Origin: Halomonas sp. UBA3074
GTDB lineage: Bacteria > Pseudomonadota > Gammaproteobacteria > Pseudomonadales > Halomonadaceae
NCBI RefSeq assembly: GCF_002366715.1
Contig: NZ_DFBS01000030.1
Span: 1-27,188 of the forward strand
Direction: 5' to 3'
Length of the DNA stretch: 27,188 nt
Shown one piece after another: positions 8,711 to 16,363 of the stretch. The notes below the pieces were generated by a model. The model saw only the letters and a program-made list of their open reading frames with translations, searched no databases and was not told the DNA's origin. Numbering within the stretch: position 1 is the first letter of the stretch; the number at the start of each line of letters is the position of its first letter. The translations under genes and the position numbers were made by a program.

Positions 8711-9777
8711 TTGACCGTCGTTCCATCCTTCGAATCTTGAAAGGCTTGGTTGATCTGGTCCGCCGAGTAGAACTTGACCAGTTTATCGAAGGGAAAGCGT
8801 CCCTCTTTGTAGTAAGCCACCAGTTGCGGTATGAAAACACGCGGTACCGAGTCGCCCTCAATGACACCAATCATCGACTTACCCTCAGCCATCAAGTCGT
8901 GGTGCACATCCAGCGTGACCTCCGGGGTAACACCGACAATTGCCGAGACACCCAGGGGGCGTAACGCCTGCAGCGATTGACGTACCACAAGGGGCGCACC
9001 GGTGGTCTCCACCGCGTACTCACTGCCGCCGCCGGTAATCTCGCGCACGCGATCGACCGTTTCTTCCTGCTTGCCATTAACGGTGTGAGTAGCCCCCAAC
9101 TCACGAGCAAGCGCCAAACGATCATCGTTAATGTCGACTGCGATGATGCGCTGACAACCAATGATCTTAGCTGCCAGGACCGCGGAAAGCCCCACCGCAC
9201 CACAGCCATACACTACTATCGAGCTACCAAACTCAGGTTTAAGACTGTTGAGCACCGTTCCCGCGCCCGTTTGTATACCGCAACCTAATGGGCCGAGCAG
9301 CGCCAGCTCTACCTCGGGATCGACCTTTACTGCGTTACGCGCACTTACCACCGCGTATGTGGCAAACGAAGATTGGCCGAAGAAAGTGGCCAACGCTTCA
9401 TCATCCCGTTGCAGCCGGTGGCTGCCATCATCCATGGCGCCGCCAAAATTGAGTTCGTTAAAGGTGTCGCAGACGGTTGGATGCCCGGTCAGGCAGTGAC
9501 CACACCCCCCACAATGAGCAAACGACAGCACCACATGGTCGCCAATATTCAGCCCGGTCACACCTGCACCAAGCGCCTCGACCACGCCCGCCCCTTCGTG
9601 CCCGAGCACAATAGGAAACGGTGCAATCCCCAAATCGCGTGCCACCGCATCGGTGTGACAAACGCCGGTCGCAACGATACGCACGCGTATTTCACCGCTA
9701 GCCGGATCAGCCAAGTCCACGCCTTGCCACTGAAAATCGTCGCCTTTCTTTAACGTCACCGCTGCTTGAATTTGCAT
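8689..9777 (-). CDS. Zinc-dependent aryl-alcohol dehydrogenase (XylB/AreB type)
   Basis: A 362-residue medium-chain dehydrogenase expected to oxidise an aromatic alcohol (benzyl or 4-hydroxybenzyl type) to the aldehyde with NAD+ in the cytoplasm. Catalytic zinc ligands Cys40 (GVCHTD), His60 (GHEGAG) and Cys166 are present, as are structural zinc ligands Cys89, Cys92, Cys95 and Cys103. The Rossmann motif is GCGAVG (191-196), and Asp215 favours NAD over NADP. The start follows a good GGGAGA ribosome-binding site. It is the last gene of the minus-strand operon, 50 bases after the outer-membrane protein gene. 4-Cresol dehydrogenase can already make the aldehyde, so this enzyme may widen the substrate range or work on alcohol that escapes. 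The exact substrate cannot be set from sequence. Confidence 0.9.
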   Translation of the reverse strand: MQIQAAVTLKKGDDFQWQGVDLADPASGEIRVRIVATGVCHTDAVARDLGIAPFPIVLGHEGAGVVEALGAGVTGLNIGDHVVLSFAHCGGCGHCLTGHPTVCDTFNELNFGGAMDDGSHRLQRDDEALATFFGQSSFATYAVVSARNAVKVDPEVELALLGPLGCGIQTGAGTVLNSLKPEFGSSIVVYGCGAVGLSAVLAAKIIGCQRIIAVDINDDRLALARELGATHTVNGKQEETVDRVREITGGGSEYAVETTGAPLVVRQSLQALRPLGVSAIVGVTPEVTLDVHHDLMAEGKSMIGVIEGDSVPRVFIPQLVAYYKEGRFPFDKLVKFYSADQINQAFQDSKDGTTVKPVLKIG

Positions 9778-9827
9778 GGCTATTCTCCCTTCATGCTTCC
9801 GCTCGGTTTGAACGGGAGCCGCTCAAA

Positions 9828-10736
9828 TCAAAAAAACTTGGTCAACTGCAAGCGGAGAGTGTCACCATCGCTCTCTAGACCTTTTAGGCCACCGGCCTGC
9901 GTGTCGTACTCATGGTAATAGGCGCCTTTGAGCATCACCCCGACGGTGGGCCATAGGTAACCTGCTTCCGTACCGATAGCATGGCGCTCCGCTTTGCTGG
10001 TGGTAGGTGCGCCTTCATCGAATTCCAACTGCCAGGCGTTATAACCAACCAATCCCACTTCAAGCCCGTTGCTCAAACGATGACCGAGCCCCCACTCCAC
10101 TAGCCAGCTGTCACCTGGAGTAATATCAGTATCCTCCTGTTCGGTCTTTATCTCATAACGAGACAGTGCCGAAACATTCCAACGTTTCTCCTCGTCAAAA
10201 TGCCACATGCCGCCCAAGGTCAGCATGGTCGTACCATAGCCCTTGCCCACCGAAGCTGGGTTATTGGCATCGAAATTGGCGGTATCGAACCAGTGGCCGC
10301 CAGCGAAGGTGATATCCCATTGGTCGCCATGCCAACCGAGAATTAGCGGGCCGACAAATATATCGCCGATGCCGCCGTCATCAAAGCGATTCCCTCCGGC
10401 AATATCCAGATCAAACTCCACTTTCAGCATTGGGATAATTGTTTCCATGCCGTAATCGGCACCTAGAACTGTCTTGTCCGTCATCCAGATGAAGCGGTGA
10501 GCTAGTGCGTTGACCGTGCCACTATTGTTACCCGGCACGGCTGAGCCTGATCCATCGCTGAAATTGTCGACATCGTAATGAACTAGGTAGCCTCGATAAT
10601 AAAGCCCCTGAGGCGGTGCCGCCGCTGCGCTCAAACCTTCGATACCGAGTGAGTAGTGGCCGTTGACGGCAAGAGCAGACGGCGCGGCGGCACTAGCACT
10701 CTGTGCCACCAAGAAAAGGGAGGCCATTTTTTTCAT
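9828..10736 (-). CDS. Outer-membrane protein of the phenol MetA-pathway type (aromatic uptake)
   Basis: A 302-residue protein with an N-terminal signal sequence (MKKMASLFLVAQSASA...ALA). A beta-barrel-like alternation of aromatic and small residues follows, and the last residue is a C-terminal Phe (LQLTKFF), as in outer-membrane barrels. The start of the mature part (GHYSLGIEGLSAAAAPPQGLYYRGY) resembles the PF13557 family found in many aromatic-degradation operons, where members are thought to carry hydrophobic substrates across the outer membrane. I start at the ATG at 10736; the open frame extends seven codons further to a TTG without a better ribosome-binding site. It sits 90 bases after the aldehyde dehydrogenase gene and 50 before the alcohol dehydrogenase gene. 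Transport is inferred from family and context. Confidence 0.8.
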   Translation of the reverse strand: MKKMASLFLVAQSASAAAPSALAVNGHYSLGIEGLSAAAAPPQGLYYRGYLVHYDVDNFSDGSGSAVPGNNSGTVNALAHRFIWMTDKTVLGADYGMETIIPMLKVEFDLDIAGGNRFDDGGIGDIFVGPLILGWHGDQWDITFAGGHWFDTANFDANNPASVGKGYGTTMLTLGGMWHFDEEKRWNVSALSRYEIKTEQEDTDITPGDSWLVEWGLGHRLSNGLEVGLVGYNAWQLEFDEGAPTTSKAERHAIGTEAGYLWPTVGVMLKGAYYHEYDTQAGGLKGLESDGDTLRLQLTKFF

Positions 10737-10826
10737 GGTTTTTGTCTCTTTTACCAATCCATTGACTGCCCGCTGTTAGCGAGCAGTCAGTCACAATAAG
10801 GAAAGAAAGGAAATTAACCCAGATTC

Positions 10827-12293
10827 TTAGAAGGGATAGTGTCGCGGCGTTTGCTGCACGCTGATCCAGTGATCAGTGGTAAATTCCTCAATCGCCCAGT
10901 CGCCGTTAAAGCGGCCAAGGCCGGAGTTTTTCTCACCACCGAAAGGCACATGGGCCTCGTCGTTAACCGTCATGTCATTGACGTGCGTCATGCCAGCCTT
11001 GATGCCCTTGGCAAAGCGCATACCCCGCTCAATATCGCCACTGAAAACGCTACTGGAGAGGCCATACTCGGTGCCGTTGGCGAGTTCTAGCGCGTGGTCT
11101 TCGTCGCGAGCTTTCTGTATGCCGACCAACGGGCCGAAGATCTCTTCGCGACTGATCTCCATATCGGGAGTGACGTCACCGAACACATGCGGCGGCACTA
11201 TCTGGCCGTTAATCTCGCCCTCTACCAGCACGCGGGCACCTTCATGCTTGGCGGTAGCAATCTTCTCTTCGAGCCCTTCACGTTGTTTGGTATTAATAAC
11301 CGGTCCAATGACGGTGGACATATCGTTGGGATCGCCTACCTGCAGCCCGTTCACTTTGGCGACAAAGCGTTCCACAAAGTCATCATAAATACTTTCATCG
11401 ACGATAATGCGGTTGACCGCCATGCAGATCTGCCCCTGATGAAGGAATTTGCCCATCGCCGCGGCATTAACCGCCTGCTCAATATCCGCGTCATCCAGCA
11501 CGACGAAGGGACTATTGCCACCCAGCTCCAGCGCTACCTTCTTGATATGTTCACCGCCGCTGGCGATGCGTCCGATACCGCGGCCCACCGGTGTCGAGCC
11601 CGTGAAGGAGATCATCCGCGGCACGCGATGCTCGACAAACGCATCACCGATTTCACTGCCAGCACCGACGACCACACTGAGAAGCCCTGCGGGCAGGCCT
11701 GCTTCCTCGAAGATTTTAGCGAGCAGTAATCCACCGGTAACCGGCGTATCGCTGGCGGGCTTAACGACGACTGCATTACCCAGCGCCAGCGCGGGGGCGA
11801 TGGAGCGCTGAGAAAGATGCAACGGAAAGTTCCATGGGCTAATCACTCCCACTACACCCAGAGGCTTGCGATAGACGCGGTTTTCTTTACCCGGCACGTT
11901 GGAGTCCATCGTCATACCATGGACACGCCCAGGCATACTGGCGGCTTCTTGGGTGATACCCCGCGCCGCGCCCCACTCAACGTTAGCTTTTAGCCGGGTG
12001 CTGCCCGACTCACCAATCAGCCAGTCGATGATTTCTTCCTTGCGCGCATCAAATATCTCGACCACCCGATGCATTAACCCAGCGCGCTCGGCCGGTGGCG
12101 TTGCCGCCCACTCAGCCTGGGCTTTTTCCGCCTGCGTAAACGCAGCGTCTAAATCATCACGGTTGGCGAGGCGCGTTGTCAGCAGCGTGCTGCCGTCGTA
12201 AGGGTTGCTGACGTCAACGGTGCGCTCGCTGCTGCCCTCGCGCCATTCACCGGCGATGGGCTGAAGATGAAAATCGCTGTAGTGTTCGGTCAT
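10827..12293 (-). CDS. Aromatic aldehyde dehydrogenase (XylC/AreC/PchA-like)
   Basis: A 488-residue NAD(P)-dependent aldehyde dehydrogenase, most likely oxidising 4-hydroxybenzaldehyde (or a related benzaldehyde) to the acid in the cytoplasm. Catalytic Cys290 lies in HQGQICMAVNR, the form typical of benzaldehyde and vanillin dehydrogenases. The oxyanion-hole Asn155 is in SPWNFPL, the general-base Glu256 in LELGGN, and the cofactor residues EEIFGP at about 383-388. I start at the ATG at 12293 because GGAGGA stands at ideal spacing; an ATG seven codons upstream has none. It lies 74 bases after the metallo-hydrolase gene. In the known p-cresol cluster the aldehyde dehydrogenase (pchA) precedes pchC, so the order here is different. 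I leave the symbol blank because XylC-type and PchA-type cannot be told apart by eye. Confidence 0.9.
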   Translation of the reverse strand: MTEHYSDFHLQPIAGEWREGSSERTVDVSNPYDGSTLLTTRLANRDDLDAAFTQAEKAQAEWAATPPAERAGLMHRVVEIFDARKEEIIDWLIGESGSTRLKANVEWGAARGITQEAASMPGRVHGMTMDSNVPGKENRVYRKPLGVVGVISPWNFPLHLSQRSIAPALALGNAVVVKPASDTPVTGGLLLAKIFEEAGLPAGLLSVVVGAGSEIGDAFVEHRVPRMISFTGSTPVGRGIGRIASGGEHIKKVALELGGNSPFVVLDDADIEQAVNAAAMGKFLHQGQICMAVNRIIVDESIYDDFVERFVAKVNGLQVGDPNDMSTVIGPVINTKQREGLEEKIATAKHEGARVLVEGEINGQIVPPHVFGDVTPDMEISREEIFGPLVGIQKARDEDHALELANGTEYGLSSSVFSGDIERGMRFAKGIKAGMTHVNDMTVNDEAHVPFGGEKNSGLGRFNGDWAIEEFTTDHWISVQQTPRHYPF

Positions 12294-12367
12294 TTCGATT
12301 CCTCCAATGGCCATGTATCACAAATACTAATACTAGATACTATGGCCAAGATATTAGGTGACAGGTT

Positions 12368-13351
12368 TCACTCGTAGATATCGAGATCACTTGCCAGTTT
12401 AAAGTTTCCGTCGTAATAGCCGGCCATCTCGTCATGAAGCTGCTCGTCAGTCTGACCAAAGAGTAGCGGATGGGTCATTACCAACAACTCAGGCGCTATC
12501 TTGTTACCAATGTCAGCCAATTGCTGAGTGCTAGTGTGAGCGTGATACATATAATCTTGCCAATCCTGCGCCATCTGCCCGACGCCAGCCTTACTCATCA
12601 CCTCGTGAATCAGGATATCGGCCCCCTCGAAGTGCTCATAGAGTGCTTCGTCGTGACGCGTATCGCCGCTGATTACCACGGTCTTGTCCGGCGTTTCGAC
12701 GCGATAACCAAAGGACATCCCTTCGGCCCAACTGCCGTGAGGAACGCGGAAAGCCGTCACCGTAGCCTTGTCGTCCTCATGCACCACTTGGTTATCGCTG
12801 ATTTCGGTCACATCAACCGTGAAGCCAAGCTCGTTGGCCGGCTGTGTACCGTACAAGCGATGATCAATGTCACTCTGGTAGGCTTCGATAATATTGCTGG
12901 CCATTTCATTGAGGCCTCGGGGACCAACCATCTTCAGCGGTTCACTGCGTCCCATGATCCAAGGGCGCAACATCAGTTCCGGTAGACCAAGAACGTGGTC
13001 AGAATCAAGGTGGGTAATAAACACCTTGTTCATCTCTCCATAAACAGAATCGTTACTGAAGTAAATGTCTTCCGGCATAAAGGATTTGCCAGAAAGAGCA
13101 TCAAAACCCTTGACGAAGCCAGGGCCTGCATCAAAAAGATACATCTGCTTATCCACTACAATCAGTATGGCCTGCCCAGCCCGGTCATGCTTCAGGACGG
13201 GGGTTCCCGTCCCCATCATGACCACGGTGGTACGGGGCTGGGGCGATACGTCATTACTACTATCACCCATACTGTCATCAGCCATGCCTGGCAGGCTGAA
13301 GGAAGCAGCCAGTAAGGCAACTACAAAACAATTCCTATAACGCTTAACCAT
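12368..13351 (-). CDS. Periplasmic metallo-beta-lactamase-fold hydrolase (RNase Z/arylsulfatase-like), altered metal motif
   Basis: A 327-residue exported protein: the signal peptide is MVKRYRNCFVVALLAAS...GMA (about 1-24). The metallo-beta-lactamase fold starts at TTVVMMGTGTP. Metal-site motifs are His114-Leu-Asp116-Ser-Asp118-His119, His205 (VPHGSW), Asp230 (SGDTRHD) and late histidines His272 and His294 (MTHPLLF). The usual first motif is HxHxDH; here the second His is Asp. The overall pattern (THLDSDHVLGLPEL, LRPWIMGR) belongs to the RNase Z-like branch that includes arylsulfatase-type proteins, so a phosphate, sulfate or lactone ester of an aromatic is conceivable. I start at codon 5 of the open frame, with GGAG six bases upstream. 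It lies in the operon between pchF and the aldehyde dehydrogenase gene, 109 bases after pchF with a large hairpin between. Function in the pathway is unknown. Confidence 0.75.
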   Translation of the reverse strand: MVKRYRNCFVVALLAASFSLPGMADDSMGDSSNDVSPQPRTTVVMMGTGTPVLKHDRAGQAILIVVDKQMYLFDAGPGFVKGFDALSGKSFMPEDIYFSNDSVYGEMNKVFITHLDSDHVLGLPELMLRPWIMGRSEPLKMVGPRGLNEMASNIIEAYQSDIDHRLYGTQPANELGFTVDVTEISDNQVVHEDDKATVTAFRVPHGSWAEGMSFGYRVETPDKTVVISGDTRHDEALYEHFEGADILIHEVMSKAGVGQMAQDWQDYMYHAHTSTQQLADIGNKIAPELLVMTHPLLFGQTDEQLHDEMAGYYDGNFKLASDLDIYE

Positions 13352-13387
13352 AAATAGCTCCATCTTATTGTTTTAACTGTTTACGAG

Positions 13388-13445
13388 GCGTCTCAGGGCC
13401 GCATCAATGGTCATAAGAACTACTGATGCGGCGCCACTGAGACGC
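13388..13445 (-). promoter_or_regulatory. Long hairpin between pchF and the metallo-hydrolase gene
   Basis: Two nested perfect stems: GCGTCTCAG (13388-13396) with CTGAGACGC (13437-13445), and CCGCATCA (13399-13406) with TGATGCGG (13424-13431). A 17-base loop closes them, giving 17 pairs with a small internal bulge. No T-run follows on the minus strand, so it is not a standard terminator. It could protect the 3' end of the pchCXF message or lower read-through into the downstream genes. Confidence 0.65.
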
Positions 13446-13460
13446 TTTAGTTGCTGGGGA

Positions 13461-15011
13461 TTACTGACGAATACCCGACTTGCCAGGCGATAAAATACCG
13501 TTGGGATCGAGCGCATTCTTGAGTGCGGTATGTACATTGCGCAGCGGTTCACCGAACGTACCGGCTACTTGCTCCATGAACTCAGTATTGGTGCGGTAGA
13601 GGCCATAGCCCCGCTTGGCGAATTCGTCGATCAACTCCGCAAAACAGTCGTGGGCACGTTGCGTCTCCTCTGGATCTTCACGGTTATAGAGGAGATCGAT
13701 GACGTGGTGCATATCCCGCCAGCCGACGATGTATTCGGCGACGTAGTCAAAGCCATACTTGCCAAGAATTTGCTGGGCTAGTTCGGTCTGATCCTTGGTC
13801 TCGCTGCCCTTGGCCTGAGATACCGGGGCAAACCACATAGAACCGCCGCCCCCACGCCAGTTATAAAGACCAAACTCCTGCAGGTTCATGTCGCCTTTCA
13901 TCAACGCTGCGCGGTACTCGAAGCCACCGCCACGCTGCTCGGCTTCTTCGCCGTACATAATCTTAGCTTTGCCACTAGCCCCGAAGGCCTGCTCGACGAT
14001 CTTCCAGTTGATCTCGATCTGCTCGGGCGTGCCGTAAAGTGCCGCGTAGACGTTCCACTCGCCGATGCCTTCATCCTGCTTAATGCGCTCAATGGCCTCT
14101 CGCGGGATGGAGTCTTTACCATCGTAGTAGGTTTTACGCACCACGTGGGTACCGGCATCCCACAGGGTATGCACGATGACCACGGCATTGGGAATGATCT
14201 GCGAGATACGCAGCGGACGCAGCACATCAACGATCTCGGCGATATCTTCCGGGTCTTGATACTGGATCAAAAAGGGTCGATACGCCGGCGGCTCGGGCAT
14301 CAGCCATAGCCCCATTTTGGTCACGACGCCATAGTTGGATTGGGTGAACAAGCCATCGATATAGGGGCCATAGCCCCATTTAAACACCTGCCATGAACTG
14401 GAGTTTTCAATACCACCCATGCCGGTGCGAATCATCTCGCCATTGGCCAGCACCACTTCCATGCCGCACTGAAACATAAAGTGTTCGCCGTAAGGCGTGT
14501 AACCCACACCACGATCCAGCGTGTTGCCTACAGGCCCGGCAATGGCAGACGGCGCGGGCGGGTCCAACCACAGCTTATAGCCCTTCTCCTGGATATAGTC
14601 GTAGAGCTGCTGATAGGTAACGCCGGGTTCGATCAGTGCGGTACACACTTCCGGATCAACGTTGATAATTCGGTTCATGCGGTGCAGATCAAGAATTACC
14701 TGCCCCGTCTCGCCGGGGGCAGCCGACCCATAGCCAAGGTTTTTACCCGTCGAAATAGTCCAAATCGGCACTTTATACTCGTTGCAGATACGTACAAGTT
14801 CCTGCACCTGTTCGGCGTTATTGGGCAATAACGCTGCCGAGGGAATATAGTCGGCGTCCTCACCGGCCATCATGAACTTGGTATAGGGCGCTAGCTGTTC
14901 GCTCTCAGTCAAAACGCTCTCGCTTCCAATCGTGTCGCGAAAAAGACTTAGCGCGGCATCGAAATCAGCTTCCGCAACGCCTTTAGGCAGAATACGCTGT
15001 GTAGTACTCAT
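13461..15011 (-). CDS. pchF: 4-Cresol dehydrogenase (p-cresol methylhydroxylase) flavoprotein subunit
   Basis: A 516-residue FAD enzyme that oxidises 4-cresol to 4-hydroxybenzyl alcohol and on to 4-hydroxybenzaldehyde through a quinone methide and water, passing electrons to the cytochrome PchC. It has the vanillyl-alcohol-oxidase fold: the FAD-binding half (about 50-240, IWTISTGKNLGYGSAAPG) and the cap half with GLYNWRGGGGSMWFAPVS at 381-398. Tyr383 aligns with the covalent FAD tyrosine (Tyr384) of Pseudomonas PchF; true vanillyl-alcohol oxidases use His instead. Tyr94, Tyr472 and Arg473 match the phenolate-binding residues. The C-terminus is DPNGILSPGKSGI. No signal peptide is seen, although the Pseudomonas enzyme is periplasmic. 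It is the third gene of the operon, 31 bases after the pchX-like gene. A related 4-alkylphenol is an alternative substrate. Confidence 0.95.
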   Translation of the reverse strand: MSTTQRILPKGVAEADFDAALSLFRDTIGSESVLTESEQLAPYTKFMMAGEDADYIPSAALLPNNAEQVQELVRICNEYKVPIWTISTGKNLGYGSAAPGETGQVILDLHRMNRIINVDPEVCTALIEPGVTYQQLYDYIQEKGYKLWLDPPAPSAIAGPVGNTLDRGVGYTPYGEHFMFQCGMEVVLANGEMIRTGMGGIENSSSWQVFKWGYGPYIDGLFTQSNYGVVTKMGLWLMPEPPAYRPFLIQYQDPEDIAEIVDVLRPLRISQIIPNAVVIVHTLWDAGTHVVRKTYYDGKDSIPREAIERIKQDEGIGEWNVYAALYGTPEQIEINWKIVEQAFGASGKAKIMYGEEAEQRGGGFEYRAALMKGDMNLQEFGLYNWRGGGGSMWFAPVSQAKGSETKDQTELAQQILGKYGFDYVAEYIVGWRDMHHVIDLLYNREDPEETQRAHDCFAELIDEFAKRGYGLYRTNTEFMEQVAGTFGEPLRNVHTALKNALDPNGILSPGKSGIRQ

Positions 15012-15042
15012 AAACGTGTCTCTCGATTATTGTGATATAGCT

Positions 15043-15579
15043 TCAGAGTTGGACCAGGAAGCTCAGCTCACGAATATTGGCTGCCGTTGCCGCGCGAGGG
15101 AGCTCTTTAGCATGACGACCGCGACCGGGAGTCGACACCAAGCGACCATATTCACGCCCGAGGGACGCTTGCCAACTTCCTGTTTCAACTGTCATTAAAT
15201 CGATGATAGGGCCACGATGGCTTAGCAACTGATGCCGGTCTGCCTCATGGCGCCCTAGCGCAAGAATCCGACCACGCCCGGCAAGTAGGCTCGTCAGCAG
15301 CACGATTCCCGACTCATCCGTAAAGCCAGCTGCCAGCGTTCCGCTAGGCAAGGCACTCAGCGCGAGCGGGTTAAAATGCCCTTCATAGCGTGGTAATAAG
15401 CCTTGCTGGCGGAGCCCAAGTCCTAGCTCGGTGGTCGATTTATCACTGCCATAAAGGGTGATTGGGCCTTGCTGTGGTGCACTTGCTGGATTCGAGGCGA
15501 GCGCACTGCCAAGCGAGAGCGGAGCAGTGGCGCCAAGTAAGAAGCTGTTTTTGAGTAATGCTCGGCGTGTTAGCTTCAT
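15043..15579 (-). CDS. pchX: PchX-like Tat-exported protein between the 4-cresol dehydrogenase subunits
   Basis: A 178-residue protein of unknown function. The N-terminus MKLTRRALLKNSFLLGATAP...ALA is a textbook twin-arginine signal (TRRALLK against the S/TRRxFLK consensus, then a mild hydrophobic stretch and an Ala-x-Ala-type end near 28). The rest has no motif that I can name. I use the ATG at 15579: its ribosome-binding site GAGGAG overlaps the last codons of pchC, and four bases separate the two genes, so translation is probably coupled. The symbol rests on position: in Pseudomonas putida the p-cresol plasmid cluster is pchA-pchC-pchX-pchF, as I recall, and the same pchC-X-F order occurs here. 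I have not compared sequences. It may help export or assemble the flavocytochrome. Confidence 0.65.
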   Translation of the reverse strand: MKLTRRALLKNSFLLGATAPLSLGSALASNPASAPQQGPITLYGSDKSTTELGLGLRQQGLLPRYEGHFNPLALSALPSGTLAAGFTDESGIVLLTSLLAGRGRILALGRHEADRHQLLSHRGPIIDLMTVETGSWQASLGREYGRLVSTPGRGRHAKELPRAATAANIRELSFLVQL

Positions 15580-15583
15580 GGCA

Positions 15584-16000
15584 TTACTCCTCACCAACGG
15601 CGGCATTTGCCAGTTCACCACGCAATAAAGCGTCAATCAGTCCCTCAAGTTCGGCATCACTGATTTTGGCTTCTCGGAATGAAGGCATCGCAGCACGGCC
15701 CTGCCTAACCGTGTTACGAATATGATTACCCCGCACCTCCCAGGCACCTTCAGGAAAAGGCATGGTAATCATGGGCCCAACTGCTTTATCCAGGTTGTGA
15801 CAATGAGAGCAAACCTGTCGATACACCTCGGCAGGTTCTCGCTCCTCGGCAGCCGTTGCCAAGCTAGCGGTTGCCATTGGCAGCAATAGACCACTTACAA
15901 TTGCTAGGCGCTTAACAGCGGTACATGAAAGGAGCCGAAACGGCAGGCGGTTTGTGCCGTTGCTATTCACGGCATACCTATCGGTTGTTATGTTGTACAT
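15584..16000 (-). CDS. pchC: 4-Cresol dehydrogenase cytochrome c subunit
   Basis: A 138-residue periplasmic c-type cytochrome that takes electrons from the PchF flavin. The heme-binding motif is Cys64-Ser-His-Cys67-His68, and Met105 (RAAMPSF) is the likely sixth ligand. The mature domain of about 85 residues fits small class I cytochromes. The signal peptide core (about 28-50, VKRLAIVSGLLLPMATASLATA) is preceded by about 27 polar residues, longer than usual. The ATG at 16000 is the only good in-frame ATG upstream of the signal, but its ribosome-binding site is weak; a GTG at codon 11 is possible. It is the first gene of the operon, divergent from the sigma-54 activator gene, 363 bases apart. 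Confidence 0.88.
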   Translation of the reverse strand: MYNITTDRYAVNSNGTNRLPFRLLSCTAVKRLAIVSGLLLPMATASLATAAEEREPAEVYRQVCSHCHNLDKAVGPMITMPFPEGAWEVRGNHIRNTVRQGRAAMPSFREAKISDAELEGLIDALLRGELANAAVGEE

Positions 16001-16060
16001 ATCAGCATCATCCGTTATTTCGACAGGGGCATGTCATTAGCAAGGGACTCAGCACAACCA

Positions 16061-16125
16061 TTGAAAGGTAATACTTTAGTATAAATAAATGGCTTATCGC
16101 TGGCCTTCTAGCAACTACCTTTCAA
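16061..16125. promoter_or_regulatory. Spaced 10-base inverted repeat upstream of pchC
   Basis: TTGAAAGGTA (16061-16070) and its exact reverse complement TACCTTTCAA (16116-16125) flank 45 bases. The centres are 55 bases apart, close to five helical turns. The spacer begins with a smaller 5-2-5 palindrome ATACT-TT-AGTAT (16071-16082). The layout suits a pair of sites for one dimeric regulator, or DNA looping. Which protein binds is unknown. Confidence 0.45.
16092..16106 (-). promoter_or_regulatory. Weak sigma-54 promoter candidate for pchC
   Basis: The minus strand reads AGGCCAGCGATAAGC, with GG and GC separated by exactly 10 bases as in -24/-12 promoters. The surrounding bases match the TGGCAC-N5-TTGCA consensus poorly. 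A scan of the 16001-16300 gap for this spacing found no other candidate. It would start transcription about 80 bases before the pchC ATG. Confidence 0.3.
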
Positions 16126-16230
16126 AAAACATGCCGATATTAGAAATAGGACGGCTATCAAGGGATTAGCTAACCTGCACGATCTTTAAGTCCGCCTTGC
16201 GAACCTCTGTTCGTAAATAGCGTTTAACCA

Positions 16231-16251
16231 TTTGATTAACACTTCATCAAA
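16231..16251. promoter_or_regulatory. Possible activator site (TTTGAT/ATCAAA inverted repeat)
   Basis: TTTGAT (16231-16236) and ATCAAA (16246-16251) form an inverted repeat with a 9-base gap, and CATCAA is repeated at 16253-16258. XylR/DmpR upstream sites are TTGAT-N6-ATCAA-like, so the half-sites match but the gap is three bases longer. It is about 140 bases upstream of the -24/-12 candidate, the usual distance for such activators. Confidence 0.35.
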
Positions 16252-16363
16252 TCATCAACCTCCGTTCACTTCTTTGTAGCTGTTGTGCTTTTCTAAGGCT
16301 GCAAACCAAGTGATACTCTTTTGCCACTACCTCCCTTCGTTACCAACCTCAACGTGAGTCGGC

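Noticed and set aside
11094..11811. Long plus-strand open frames across the aldehyde dehydrogenase gene
   Set aside because: Antisense shadows of a well-conserved enzyme.
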